NCBI GenBank assembly: GCA_900073065.1
Contig: FJOG01000018.1
Coordinates: forward strand, 924,079 to 988,078
Source of the DNA: Phialocephala subalpina
Lineage: Eukaryota > Ascomycota > Leotiomycetes > Helotiales > Mollisiaceae
Direction of reading: 5' to 3'
Length of the DNA: 64,000 nt
A program made the translations under genes and the position numbers. Numbering within the stretch: the stretch's first letter is position 1; each line of letters starts with the position of its first letter. Below, in pieces: positions 1 through 11,888 of the stretch. The notes under the pieces were generated by a model. That model was not told the DNA's origin. It was given only the letters and a program-made list of their open reading frames with translations, and searched no databases.

Positions 1-4
1 CACC

Positions 5-823
5 ATGCTCCTCCTCGGCCTCACCGGCTCAATCGCAACCGGGAAAAGCACCGTATCCTCCATCCTCTCCTCTCCACCATACTCCCTCCCCATAATCGAC
101 GCCGACATCCTCGCCCGCCGCGTCGTCGAACCAGGTACTCCCGGCTATGCGAAAATTCTATCACACTTCCTCCCAACAACACCCGACCTTCTTCTTCCCT
201 TCCCCGACGACCCAAACTACGATCGCTCAAAAGGCGCGCCGTTAAACAGACCTGCGCTCGGCAGAAGAGTATTTGGTGATAGTGAGGAACGGAAAAGGGA
301 TCGTTTGGTACTAAATGGGATCGTTCATCCAGCGGTTAGGAAAGAGATGTATTTATCGTTGCTGAAATACTATCTCATGGGGAAATGGGCGGTGGTGTTA
401 GACATACCGTTGTTGTTCGAGTCAAAGTTAGATGTGCTTTGTGGGACGGTGATGGTTGTTGCGGTAAAAGATCCAGAGGTGCAGATGAGGAGGTTGATGG
501 ATAGGGATAAGCATTTGACCAGGGAGGATGCAGAGAATAGGGTGGGGAGTCAAGGGGATGTGAGGGTTAAGGCGAAGAGGTGCGAGATGAGGGGGGACGG
601 GAGGGGGGTTGTGGTTTGGAATGATGGGGAGAAGGAGGAACTGAAACTGGAGATTGATCGGGCTATGAGGTTGGTGAGGGAGAAGAGTCCGAGGTGGTGG
701 GCTTGGTTGTTGTTGCTTTGTCCGCCGATGGCGGGGTTGATTGGGGTGTGGACATATTGGAGGAATACGAACATAAACAAGGAGTGGGAGAGGCAGGAGC
801 TCAAGACGAAAGCGAAGCTTTGA
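5..823 (+). CDS. CAB5: Dephospho-CoA kinase (CoaE/CAB5 family)
   Basis: Catalyses the last step of coenzyme A synthesis, ATP-dependent phosphorylation of dephospho-CoA. The protein opens with MLLLGLTGSIATGKST, the CoaE P-loop (G-x4-GKS/T), followed by the DADILAR segment and the LDIPLLFE motif near residue 135, both typical of the family. At 272 residues with no intron it has the usual fungal length. A hydrophobic stretch near residues 232-250 (WAWLLLLCPPMAGLIGVW) suggests the C-terminal membrane anchor common in fungal members. The ATG has a good CACC context and lies 5 bp from the window edge, so an upstream exon cannot be excluded. It is a housekeeping gene with no evident link to the melanin genes. 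Confidence 0.93.
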   Translation: MLLLGLTGSIATGKSTVSSILSSPPYSLPIIDADILARRVVEPGTPGYAKILSHFLPTTPDLLLPFPDDPNYDRSKGAPLNRPALGRRVFGDSEERKRDRLVLNGIVHPAVRKEMYLSLLKYYLMGKWAVVLDIPLLFESKLDVLCGTVMVVAVKDPEVQMRRLMDRDKHLTREDAENRVGSQGDVRVKAKRCEMRGDGRGVVVWNDGEKEELKLEIDRAMRLVREKSPRWWAWLLLLCPPMAGLIGVWTYWRNTNINKEWERQELKTKAKL

Positions 824-1352
824 AATCTTATTGGAGAGGAGAGATCAGCGTAATATGGCCACGATGGACAAAATACTGGATAAGTATATGTTTGGAAACG
901 TGTCTGACGGTCTGCGGAAAGATGGTGTCTGATAGGCTTACTGTGGGTAGGCGGGAATATTTAGAAGGTTATTGAAATATGGGAAGGAATGTTTGGCCAT
1001 GGCTGAAAGTAACCAGTGGCGTCTAAGACATCGATGCCGTGTGCAAAAGGCTATCTGCAGAGGTTGGGTAAACATACCCAAAATAATCTACACGCGTTTA
1101 CGATCCCAGATATGAAGCTAGTACTTGACGACAGAATTCGGATAGACTTGTATAGGGTGATGCGTTTCTCCAATTGGAAATTTAGGCCCGAAGTCAAGCT
1201 TTTGCGATGTCTACCTTTGATGAAGACTTTGTTTCGTCAGTTGCTGGCATTCGAAGCACAGATCTTCAAGAGTCTCGGCAAATTCATGTTGAAGCATTTT
1301 GTTTCTCACTTGGCATTTCTGCATTTCGTGTTTCGGATTTTACCAAGAAGGG
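824..1352. other. Intergenic, 3' sides of two convergent genes
   Basis: About 530 bp between the kinase stop and the stop of the minus-strand C2H2 gene. It should hold the two 3' UTRs. I see no further gene. Confidence 0.5.
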
Positions 1353-2461
1353 CTAAGAATCCTCCATGATAGCCAAACTCCTCTCCAAAGCTTCAATATC
1401 ACCATCAAGTCTCGCACGTTGCAATCGTTTCTGCTTCAACATCTCCCTCGGCTGCTGCTTCTCGCTCTTCAGTCCCATTCCTTCCGTACCCATTGCAGTC
1501 TCTTGTTCAGATACCTCCTCTCCGTCATTCCCCGCACCATCAGACCGAGGATCGGCAACTCCTTGGCTATTCGTATCGGGGATGGCCGCTCGAGGATGAC
1601 ATCGTCTCATATGATCCAGCAAATTATACCTCCTATTGAACCCCCTAGAATGCCTCTTACAAGAAGTCAATGGGCAACGATAGTCTTCGGACCCGTGGAC
1701 CTCGCGCTCGTGCCGCTCGAGGCCGGGTTTGTCTCCGAACCGGGGGTGTTTGCAGTTGAAGACTTTACAGGTGTATGGTTTGGTGTGTTTTTGGAGATGT
1801 CTCCTACACGAAGTTAGTTGGTATGACTTTGGGATTGGATATTGGGGGTGTTGTGCTCTAAAGCTGCCTTGCTTGAGAAGTCATGTTCGACCGTGCAGTC
1901 GGTGTAGGGGCATTTTAGAGTTGAGTTTCGTCCCGACTGGGGAGCTGGAAGGATCGACTCTGGATTTGGTACCATATCGCTTGTGTTGAAAGAACCGAGT
2001 GGGGATGTTAATGCTCCTGGTAAAGGGCCAGCCCTGCCAAGATGTGATCAGTCTCCATTGCGACATATCGCTCTTCGCGATGAATGTGGAGCCAATATAG
2101 TTGGAGGCTACATTACAGGGAGGGAGAAACCCACCAAGTGTTGAAACCTTGATTCGGGTGCTTAGGTTCAAATGGTTGTTGTGATTCGTCCAGGAGCCAG
2201 CTTCCTTCTATAGAACAGTCAGTCAGATAGTACAGACTTCACAGTTGTGGACCGTACGAAATTGGCTTCCAGTGTCCAATTGCGGGTTTTCGAAGACACT
2301 GTGATCCGTCAATATGGGATCTTGCAAAAGTAACCCAGCTAGATGGTGTCAGAGAAGGTCCTGTAGCCAAGAGCAAGCGAAGGAGACTTACATTGGTCGT
2401 CAACCCAATAGTCGTAGGGATCGCCAAAGCTAGGGTAGTGAGCATTAGCATTTTCCGACAT
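1353..2461 (-). CDS. Small C2H2-type zinc-finger protein, paralogue of the gene at 50.1-51.4 kb
   Basis: Multi-exon gene. The secure part is an exon of about 2013-1857 (CPYTDC then HDF) joined to 1803-1353, giving spaced Cys/His motifs: C-x4-C, then YTCKVFNCKHPRFGD, LERHEREVH, CPLTSCKRH and LLDHMRRCH, and an acidic tail ending in a coiled-coil-like LDGDIEALERSLAIMEDS. The reading frame stays open upstream to an acceptor near 2014. A likely first exon is 2461-2387 (MSENANAHYP..., donor GTAAGT), matching the first exon of the paralogue. Exons between 2386 and 2014 were not resolved. The intron at 1856-1804 has a usable branch point and TAG acceptor, but its donor position reads GC (GCACAA) where the paralogue has GTACGC. 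Reading through meets a stop within about 16 codons. A nucleic-acid binding or regulatory role is inferred from the fingers only. It is either a GC-AG spliced gene or recently damaged. Confidence 0.6.
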
Positions 2462-4139
2462 CGTGAAAAATATCTGATATGCCTTTGCGATGATTCTAAG
2501 ACTTACTTTGGGAGTGGGGCTTGTCACTCATTTATTTGTAGACTGGCAACGCAATTCCTGCTGATGCGGCTCAAAGACTTGCATCCGAATGCGGCTCTGG
2601 TTATGTCCCGAGTTCGCGGCTCTTCAGTATGTCGGCATCAAAGAGGGACGAGAGATGTTATATGTACAGGGCCTCAATGCGGCTCTGCGAACACTTGGCC
2701 TTACATTGGGTGGACGATCCCATCATTATTTCCCGGATGCTCAAGCCTTCCAATCATTCTTCTCGCTGGAGTTCGGTAGGGGGTCGACAGAAATGGCGTG
2801 CATGCAAAGGCTACAGTTTCGTCGTGTTCAATTTTGAGCCTCACTAGGTCAGTCTGATCAGATGCATACAATGAGGCTCTGAGAGCGAAGTGTGAAACAA
2901 GAATTATAATTTGACCTAATAGTGTCATAATTCTACTGGTCATCTCACTTGAGAGGCCTGGTGGTGGAGAACAAACCACAAGGAGGAAAGTCGCGTCTTA
3001 GTTCAGTCCAATTCGAGAGGAATGGCAACATCTCTTTCAAAAAGTATCACCCGGTTGTGATTTTGGCTTGAGGCACGTGGGATTCTTCCTGAGTAGATGA
3101 GAGGGGGGTGAGTAGGATTGTCGCCGTCACTAGTGAAATGGAGAAAGATTGCTTCGCTCTTGCCTCTTCTTTGGGAAGTGCATCCGTTGTTCTTCCGAAG
3201 CTGCTGTCCTTACTTCCTTCCCTTTTCGCTCGAAGGCAGTTGCCAAGCACCTTCCTTGCCAGTTTCACTTAACGCACTCGCAACACACGACGCGTCCTTG
3301 ACCATCATCTCAATGCACTCGGAGTAAAATTGAAAGTCTGCGCGACACCTCGACCGGAAGTATAGCATGATCATGCGCGACATTTTGAAGAAGTCTAACA
3401 CCTCTGAGCAGTTCAACTTGACTTGTGTTTCGAGGTGAGATGGATCGAGGTGAGTTGAATGCGAAGTGAGACTGCGCGGTCCTGAGACGAGGTGAGTGGA
3501 AAGGAGAAAGAGGGAAACTGGGGGTGAAGAATCCGAGGGGGGCTTATACTCTTTGAAATGGCGCTAATGAAGGATGCTCCTTTCTCGACTGCTCTTCAGA
3601 TGACGCGCCCAAGCTTCAAATTCACTTTCGTGAAGACGGTCCATCTTTGAAGCCACGCTTCAATTCTCCACTATCTCGCCTCAGTGCTCCTTCCTCAACT
3701 TTGCCTCAAATGATGCATCTCACACAGGTTGATTCTGCGAAAGTCAGGCAAGCTGGATTGAGATGGTACCCATGTTTTGGTTCTTCCTGCGCACCTTCCT
3801 CGGCTGGTGGCATACAAATTGATACAATACGCGTTCCTCGCAATGCTCACTTCGCCGCAGGTCCATACGTCCTGTTCACAACAGCCGTCACATTCTTCGC
3901 TAGCTCATCGTTCGAATTTGGTAACCACTATACATACATACATCAGCATCATTCTCTTGCAGAACGTAAATGTCCGTCCCAAAACAAGCATTTGACTCAT
4001 GCACCCTGACGAACAATCAACGAAAGCCACTCTGAACTCATTCATCTCCTTGGCATCCACGCTTCCCCTGTTCTTTCAGAAATTTTCCTGATCTCCATCT
4101 CCATCTCCATCTCCCGTTCCAAACTAAGACAAAACAAAA
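2462..4139. other. Intergenic, no gene recognised
   Basis: About 1.7 kb between the C2H2 gene's 5' end and the tyrosinase relic's last clear exon. A 68-codon minus-strand frame at 3416-3210 (CRADFQFYSECIEMMV...) is cysteine-bearing but starts at TTG and matches no family I know. The C-terminal extension of the tyrosinase could lie here, but I could not follow it past the donor near 4142. Confidence 0.35.
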
Positions 4140-4141
4140 TC

Positions 4142-5790
4142 AACTCACATCCATAATCTCCGAATAACTATACCCCAACCCCACCAACTCTCTAACTCTG
4201 GCACTAGTCCACGCCGTCCCATCAACCTTCATGAAAGGCGTGAGGGGTGTATTAACAGTCAAATTCGCTCTAACAGCATTCGTGAATGTGCTAACCGAGT
4301 TAATTTCTGGTGTCAGGAACGAGTTCGGGTTCATGGCTTGCCAGAGGGCGAAGAGTCGGTCTGTGTTTGCGTGGACGAGGAAGCTGCGGTTTGGTTAGTC
4401 TTTATGTGCGGTTGATTTTGGGGGCGTGGATGGAGTGAGGAGAGGGGGAGGGAAGATGGGTAGGGGAGGAAAGGATGAGGTGTACAAGATAGGATCAAAA
4501 GCCGCGTAGGAGAAGACCCCCCTGTGTCCTGAATCCATACTATTGAATCCACCGATCGCGTGATGGACTTAATTATGTGCGTATTCGAAGGAGGTTGGGG
4601 AAGTGACACCGGTTGCCATCTTGTTGTAGTTGTGGGATTGGAAGACCGAGTACTGTAAGGACAATGATGATGAAGTCAGAGACGGCGCCCAAATGCCAGA
4701 GCAAAGAAAGTCGGATCGACTAGATGAAAAAGAGGAAGAAGAACAATAAATGTAAGAGCAGGGCACAGTACGGTATTCTCCTTCAGGTTCGAACCTCCAA
4801 GATTCGCATTGATGCTCTCACAATTTGGCACGCCATTAACTGGAAATCGAACAGTAGTGTTGTAGGTTGTTAAACACCCCTCTCCGCTCTGACCCGCTGG
4901 AAACAGATTTTCGTTTGGTGGGAATTGTTGAAATTTGTAGAGTAATGGATTCGAAACATTTTCCTGTCCTGAAGGAGTTTGGATAAAGACGATCGGGAAA
5001 TTGACTACGTCTGGAATAGTCGGAGTGAGAGCGTAGTCCTAGTATGGTAAGATTCGCATTGATGCTCTCACAATTTGGCACGCCATTAACTGGAAATCGA
5101 ACAGTAGTGTTGTAGGTTGTTAAACACCCCTCTCCGCTCTGACCCGCTGGAAACAGATTTTCGTTTGGTGGGAATTGTTGAAATTTGTAGAGTAATGGAT
5201 TCGAAACATTTTCCTGTCCTGAAGGAGTTTGGATAAAGACGATCGGGAAATTGACTACGTCTGGAATAGTCGGAGTGAGAGCGTAGTCCTAGTATGGTCT
5301 GAAGACGAGTTCCTTGTACCGAGGAGAAGTCTAAGAGATGTGGAGAGGAAGTAGACAGGACGTTGAAAGGGAACCTCACAGCGGGAAAGAGTATACTTGA
5401 GTGTGGGCAATAGACCTCTTCTGGTGCTGATGGGTTCCATTCTATGTTATCCCAAGAAATGTATGGCCTGCCATGTATTCCTAAAACCCCAGTGAGATTG
5501 AGTCAATCCCAGAAATGGAGGTGACCAGCTCACCAGCGATCTGGAACCATGAAAGTAGGTCGTTCTCGGGAGTCTGCTGCATGGCCAAGAGTGCTTGGAT
5601 GTACAGAGACCTGGTAGTGTCAGTCAAGACTTCAAGGGATTCTCATGGGATGAGTTGCATCTTACCATGCTGGGAGGTCCTTCCGCAGATCCAAAATGTT
5701 TCTTCGTGCTGGCCTGGCACCTGTTCGGGCATGGATGCCTGTCTGCACTCCCAAAATGCTATAATGGCGAGCAACGACAAGGTCGAATGA
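4142..5790 (-). pseudogene. Tyrosinase (type-3 copper) gene relic
   Basis: The exons read as a fungal tyrosinase (phenol to o-quinone, melanin chemistry). In order on the minus strand: ILGVQTG...ILDLRKDLPAW (about 5759-5667), SLYIQALLAMQQTPENDLLSWFQIA (5619-5533), GIHGRPYISWDN...EEVYCPHSSILFP (about 5485-5382), DYALTPTIPDVV...NPLLYKFQQFP (from about 5288), a CuB exon (4655-4491) and VHANTDRLFALWQA...LTPF...GTAWTS (4383-4142). Three defects are visible. The segment that should carry the third CuA histidine (WHRPY) and the FRxPYWD stretch is absent. A TAA at 4571-4569 interrupts CuB between AHN and VHHAIGG. A 250-bp tandem duplication spans the fourth exon and breaks frame. As written, no active enzyme can be made. 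The duplication may be an assembly error; the stop and the missing CuA stretch are independent of it. Confidence 0.82.
4799..5298. repeat. Perfect 250-bp tandem duplication (A)
   Basis: Units 4799-5048 and 5049-5298 look identical base for base, with a 2-bp (AA) overlap at the junction. The repeat lies inside the tyrosinase relic. Because 250 is not a multiple of three it shifts the frame; removing one unit restores a continuous exon. Confidence 0.95.
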
Positions 5791-8623
5791 AAGAGAGAAG
5801 AGAAAGAAGAGGAACGAATATGTACAAAGAACATAATGAGCGAGAAGATTCTATAATGAGTACAACATAGAGGGTACACAAACCGCCAGCACAGGGCTTA
5901 GCTTGCGTTGAGGAACCTACATTTTGGGAAGTGTTGCCGTACCCCACATCCCCACATCCCCACAAAGTAAAAGTGCAGGTGACAGGTAGATCTGCGTTAG
6001 GATAATGATGGAATATGGAAGAGGGAGTGTTGTCCCAGATGCAAAGTTCATACTAAGCTCGGTTCTGGTTTCTAGGTTGGATAGCCCTGTCCTTACCTAT
6101 ATTTCTCAGCAAAAGAAATGCGAACCAACCTCACTTAGCATCTGAGCCTAAGAATCAGATAAGATTTCAAGGCCGCGTAAGAAGGGCAAACGGACCCCTA
6201 CCTTTCATCTGATCTTCTCAAACCTTTCTTTTAGAGACAATGCAATGCAGTCGTCGGTCATGTCAAGTCCAGTTGACGGGGTCCTAATTCCCTCTCGGCT
6301 CAAGGTAGCTCGCTTCTGGAGACATAGTCGGCGACCGAGGATAACCTGAACGCTTGAAGGTGGGTTGAAGCAGAACCTTTAGCTAACAACCAACTCAACT
6401 CTAATTGAAGCATCATAAGATGATTCTATCCCTTTCGATGAAGAGTGATGACCTCTCGAATCTCGGTACTAGTCGATAGGTGCTGAATAAGAAGCAAAAA
6501 TTCGTGCTCTACAACCATTGGTAATATCTTAGCACATACCAACCTCAGGCCTCAAGTCCAAGGGTATGCGTCTCCATGGTCCGCTGCAGACGCTATCCTG
6601 CAAGATTCGGTGCAGAAGTGAACGAACGGCCTGCCCGAATACTCGGTATTGACATTGGCGTCGATCCCCCACACTGTCTTTGCAACCTGGTCCCAGTCAT
6701 AGATGACTTACATGAGCAGCCCTACTGCATCCACCATCCAGCCTAGCTTCCGAAGCCACCTACCCACCAAGAGCTGCTTCGCTGTTACCCAGTGATAGGG
6801 TTAAGGCCGTGCTTACGCTGTAGTAAGTAGTCCAACTTGTTCAGGAGTTCGTCTTGTTGCCCAAACAGGGACATCGGTGACGGATGGCGGGGACGAGGGG
6901 TAGACAATGAACGTAACCCTATGAGGTATGCCGTTATGGACGAGAGAACACAACCAGTCAGAACTGACAGGCCACGTGCTGGAGCCAGTCTGCTTAAATA
7001 CAGAGACGTTCGGTCGTCATTGGGTGTGAGGGAGAAACACCGAAAGCCGGATTGTGCCGAACCACTTGATGAGGAGGTGACAAAATCCATCAAGAAGCGA
7101 TTCCATGATCGAGGACGGTACAGTACCTCAACAGGACATAACACATGAGCCGGCATAAATTTGCATGAACTTGACTCAGATGAGCTTGCAATCTCTTGAG
7201 CGGTCGTGTTCTCCCATTAATCGCCATTGTCGTTTGAGCTGCCAATCGTGGGCAAGGATATTATCTTCTTCGAGCAGCCTTGGGAGAGCTCTAGATAGAT
7301 GTGCCAGATCGCATTATCGCAGATACATGAGCAGACATGGGTCTTGGGTTGTAAAAAGTACGTTGCACAAAAGCAATTGGTAGACCGGTGGTCCTGGAGG
7401 ATGACCGAGCTTCGGACCCCGCGATTTCACTCGTCTTCAATGACCGGTTTCTTTTGAACAACGACCAATCCCGCACAACCGAGCCCATGCATTGGAATCA
7501 TCCCCCCTATTGAATCCGATATCCTGCAAAAGAGCGTTCGACGATGTATGCAGCATGCTCTAGGCGACGGCCCGAGACGGAATGAGTCCCCAAGTGGCGT
7601 AAGCCAGTGCTCACCGATGAACGTCAGCTTCTGGCAATCTTATTGGCACCTTTTGGTCTGAAGGTATGTTATTTAGCTCCTGAAGCACAATGAGGACGTA
7701 TAACTTACTGCTTGAAAGATCTTGAATGTCGTCTGAACGAGAGGTGCGGAGAGATTGGTCGCGCTCGGACTCTCGGAGAGCCGGAAAGATTTCTCTCGTG
7801 CAAATTGTGAGGAATTCGTTGCGACAGACTCATGCTCTGTGCTGGAATTGGGTATCGTAGTGAAGAAGGACGGTCTCGAGAGTAGATGCAATTGCTTCGA
7901 TTTCGATGTTGGTTGGGTCGAATTGTTTGATTGATTGCAGGAGAACGTTCAGGTCAGCTCGCTTGTTGAATGTCCGAAACATTTGCCAGCGAGAATCCCG
8001 AAAGTTACTTGACATCGAATTGACTGAGTGAAAAGATCCAAACAAGTATTCAATGAATGATCCCCACCTTGCAGTTCCTCAACGGCAGAGACGAGCTTGT
8101 CGGAAAGGACTGAGGTGTGAGGTCATGTGAAAATCACGTGTGTGTATAAACCTCTAAAAATTTATCGAAGTCGGCTCAATGCAACGGATGATGATAAGAT
8201 GAGTAAGAAACAAGCTCTTGAGCACTGCTACAGAACGAGAGGTGCAAAATGCGAAGGAGAAATCGAACGGATCGGTTTCCTGAAGCGAACTAGTACCTCG
8301 CATCTTGTCTTCTTCAGAATACCCATCTAACTGGGTTCCTTCAACTCATCAACAAGTTCATCATCAAATGCGAAAAGCTTCAGTGAACATCGACTTCTAG
8401 CGAAACGACATCTTGTATCGGCCGCATAATGTGGCCAATGAGATGTTTGACATCGCTAGAAGCTTTCCCATCCATGTCACTTTTTGAAGCCGGATTGGGA
8501 ACAAACTCGCGTTCTCACATCGATTTGTCAGATGTCAGCACTTAGACATAATGCATTTGCAATGTATGTATATATCCAGGTTTTTCACGTCATTCAATCG
8601 ACTTTCGTTGTTTTAATCTCGAG
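5791..8623. other. Intergenic, possible minus-strand gene remnants only
   Basis: About 2.8 kb without a recognised gene. Minus-strand open stretches at 8045-7830 (RWQMFRTFNKRADLNVLLQ...), 7891-7673 and 7156-6785 could be exons of an unrecognised or decayed gene, but I could not join them with convincing splice sites. A TATA-like run (tgtatatatcc, about 8565-8578) sits some 45-60 bp upstream of the P450 start and may be part of its promoter. Confidence 0.35.
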
Positions 8624-10542
8624 ATGGCGTCTACAAAGTTTCCTGATTTCTCGATCCTGAGTTGGCCACAATTTGCAGTGTATCTGGTGGGACTGGTATG
8701 CTTCCCCTTTCATCTCCTGCAATAGAAAAATGTGTTAATTGTGCTGAGGCTGACGTGTGCATTGGAGTCCACTATCCACTTCCTACTCAAAATCGCAAGA
8801 AACTTGTTCTTCCATCCATTATCAAAGTATCCTGGCCCAAAGTTATGGGCGGCAACCACTCTCGCCAACAATTACTATGTCGTTCGAGGATCTCGAGTCT
8901 ACAAAATCGCAAAGCTTCATGACAAGTACGGCCCTGTCAGTTTCCACCTACCCCGCACTATCTTCATTAGAACTGACTGCCCCAGATCATCCGAGTTGGC
9001 CCCAACGAGCTGTCATACATCCACGAAGATGCCTGGAAAGACATCTACAGCGCTCACAAAGCAACTGGTGAGCTCTTGAAGTTCGTCTGGGATCCACATA
9101 AATCAGGTGGCGGGTATGGCCTCTTCAACAACCCCACGACTGAGGGTCACAACCGACTCAGAAAAGTGATTGCCCCAGCCTTCAGCGACAAATCGGTTCG
9201 AGAACGGGAAGGTATCTTGCAGGAATACGTCTCGCTGATGATGAAAAGACTGGGAGAGAGGTCCAACCAGGCACCGGTTGATCTTGTTTACTGGTTTGAT
9301 TGTCTTGGTGCTGATCTCAGTGCTCGCTTGACGTTTGGAGTTGACTTCAATGCTCTGTACGTCTGATTACCCCTCATACCACTCATCTGGAAGCGGTTGT
9401 TGATGCTTGGGTAGAGAATCTTCGACAATGCCAGAAGTCGTCAGAACTATAGATTTAATGCTCAGGAGACTAGCTCTGAGCCTGGTATGGGAGGAATACG
9501 CCATCGCTCGCAGACTGTGGAAGTTTTACCTAAGAATCGACGCTACTAGGGCATACTTGAGGTCGGTGATTCAAGGTAAGATGGCAGAACGCCTATCTCG
9601 GCTCCAGCAGGCTGGAAAGGAGGAAGAAGATATACCAGACCTGTGAGTTGCTCCCTACCCTTGATATAATTTGTTAGTGCTAAGTTAAAAAATTTTGTAG
9701 TGTATCATACCTGACGAAGAACATGGACACACCCAAAGGCCTTTCGCAGCAGGAAGCTGGTATTCTTGCAGGAGATTTAATCGTTGCTGGCGGTGATACT
9801 TCTGCTACTACCCTTTCGGTGAGCTTCACCCTTGCTCATCTGATACTATTCGTTCCCTGGGCTGATGTCCTTGGCAGGGCTTGATATACCATCTCTGCAC
9901 CAACCAATCCAAACTTCAAAAGTTGACCCAAGAAATCCGATCGACATTTAGCTCCGAAGAAGAAATCACCTTGACCTCCACAAACAGTCTCAAGTACCAA
10001 ATCGCCGTCTTCAACGAAGGCCACCGATTGTTCCCCGCGGCACCAGAGTCGACAAGAAGAGTGACTAATAAAGGTGGGAACATGATTTGCGGAGAATTAA
10101 TACCTGCGAATGTAAGAGTGGGAGTCTACCACTGGGCAGCAGGTCACAACTCCGGATCATGGAAAGACGCCAATGAGTTCATTCCCGAACGATGGCTCGG
10201 GGAAAAGGAGTACGAAGATGACAAGCGAGGGGTGATTCAACCTTTCAATACAGGACCGAGGAATTGTATTGGACAAAAGTGAGTCCTGCTCAGCAAGTCT
10301 GGGATGACGTCTACTGAATACGATGCGAATAGTCTTGCGATGTCTCAAATGAGACTTATGCTGGCGAGGTTGATTTGGAAGTGAGTACCCCGCTTCGAGG
10401 AGGAAGATGGAAACTAACTGACAACTTCAGCTTTGACATTGAGCTATGCAAAGAGAGTGATGACTGGTTGAAGATGGATGCGCACGCACTTGTCTATAGA
10501 AAGAGGCCGCTGATGGTGAGCCTCAAGTCTGTTCGGGTTTGA
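8624..10542 (+). CDS. Cytochrome P450 monooxygenase
   Basis: Haem-thiolate monooxygenase, probably ER-anchored: the N-terminus (first exon MASTKFPDF...VYLVGL, then LIVLRLTCALE) is hydrophobic and followed by the hinge HPLSKYPGPKLW. Conserved parts in order: an I-helix AGGDTSATT (fits A/G-G-x-D/E-T), the ExxR helix EGHR, the PERF-like FIPERWLG, and the haem loop FNTGPRNCIGQ (F-x2-G-x-R-x-C-x-G). About seven introns fit, among them 8943-8990, 9360-9415 and about 9645-9700. All keep the frame, so the gene appears intact at roughly 510 residues. It is transcribed toward the cupredoxin gene. The substrate is unknown. The sequence resembles fungal secondary-metabolism P450s, and its place next to melanin genes suggests but does not show a tailoring role. 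DHN-melanin synthesis as known needs no P450. Confidence 0.9.
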
Positions 10543-10942
10543 GGGACAGGGGGTACGTATCCACCTATACCCAAGATCTCGACGTCAGTTCGTATTCCAA
10601 GGGCTTCAAAGAGGAGAAGAGAATGTTCCAGGAGCCTCGGGATATTCACGACTGGAATAGAAAAGAGGAAGGGTACGTTGCGAACTTGCGGTGAGGGGAA
10701 AGAAGAGGTTCGGGTGGACAGGGAGTATATACAATAAATATATCTATATTGAAACAAAAGGTGTTGAAACAACAGCAGTTCACAGAACCGCTTCTCGGGA
10801 TATCGATATTCTCCCATGCTTACTCCCGCTTGCCAAACCGCAAACACCATTAACCACTTCGTATGTACTGTACAGAGTGATGTGAGTCTATATGTCATCT
10901 AGACATCTCTCTCAACTTCGTCTTCGAGACGACAGAGTAGGA
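10543..10942. other. Short convergent 3' intergenic region
   Basis: About 400 bp between the stops of the P450 and the cupredoxin gene, presumably both 3' UTRs. No gene is seen. Confidence 0.6.
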
Positions 10943-11888
10943 CTACACTGGAGGAGGAATAGCATCAGCCTTCGGAATATTGCCTAGGACACCGCCCTGA
11001 AAGTTGTTCGCAGGGACATTCTTCGTCGCCTTGGCGGCAGCAGCCTTGTAGGCTGCGAGGTTCTCTGTTTGATTCGAACTTTTGACAGTCAGCGTACCGA
11101 TATGCCTCAATTCCGAGATAGAAGGGTAGCATGGAAGAATGGAAACATGGGATTGCCTCTTGCGGAGGAAGGAAGAGAAGGAAGACACTCAAACACTTAC
11201 ACATTTATAGTCATCACCATCCCTAACTGGCAATGCGGCCCCTGCGCACAGTAGATGAACATCGGCTTGGTATCATTAATCGGCATATCGAACGTCTGCA
11301 CCGTCGTCTCGTTCGCGCTCACAGGCACGAAGCCCGAATGAACACCCGCAGCCGTGGCATCGGATTGCTGAATCGGCATACATGGTTCCGCGAAAGAAGA
11401 CTGAGTGACCGTATGGTTGATTTGAGAGAACTGGAACTGAACGATATCTCCTGGCTTCGCGGAGATCTCGTTGGGAGTGAAGACCAAAGACTTGTTGAGT
11501 GTAGGAGAGCCGACCACGACAGCGATGATCTTGTTTGATGCGCTCCCTGATGCGGCCCCACCACCAGTGATGGGAGAGTTTGTGCCAGTTGGACTTGCGG
11601 ATGCAACTGAGAGGCCAGTGAGTGTTTTGGTTGCTGATGCCTTCGGCTTGTCTCCACCGGGTTTGTCACCACCCGCTCCAGGGGACTCTGGGGTACTTGT
11701 CAGTCCAGTCCTTTGCCGTGAACGGTTGCTTGGAGATATCTCCACCACCAATGGAGAGTCTCCAACCCCCTAGATGAAGATAGATGATGAGGGGTGTATG
11801 AATATCTGACCTACTGACCTGCGGATGATAGGCCGAGTAGCGAGCAGAGGGCTACTGCAGCCAAGAAGGAGATCTGGTGGAAGTGCAT
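10943..11888 (-). CDS. Secreted cupredoxin-domain protein
   Basis: A 254-residue protein from three exons (11888-11819, 11759-11201, 11078-10943; introns checked by phase). Residues 1-23 form a signal peptide (MHFHQISFLAAVALCSLLGL). A low-complexity Ser/Thr/Gly/Pro linker follows, then one cupredoxin fold: FTPNEISAKPGDIVQFQF, INHTVTQSSF and FIYCAQGPHCQLGMVM. His (NHTV), Cys (YCAQ), His (PHC) and Met (GMV) fit the type-1 copper ligand set. The tail (AAYKAAAAKATKN...IPPPV) lacks an obvious GPI-anchor hydrophobic end. Related fungal 'extracellular serine-rich' proteins are secreted or wall-bound; their function is mostly unknown. Electron transfer or copper delivery for extracellular oxidation is an inference prompted by the nearby oxidase and tyrosinase relic. 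Confidence 0.88.
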
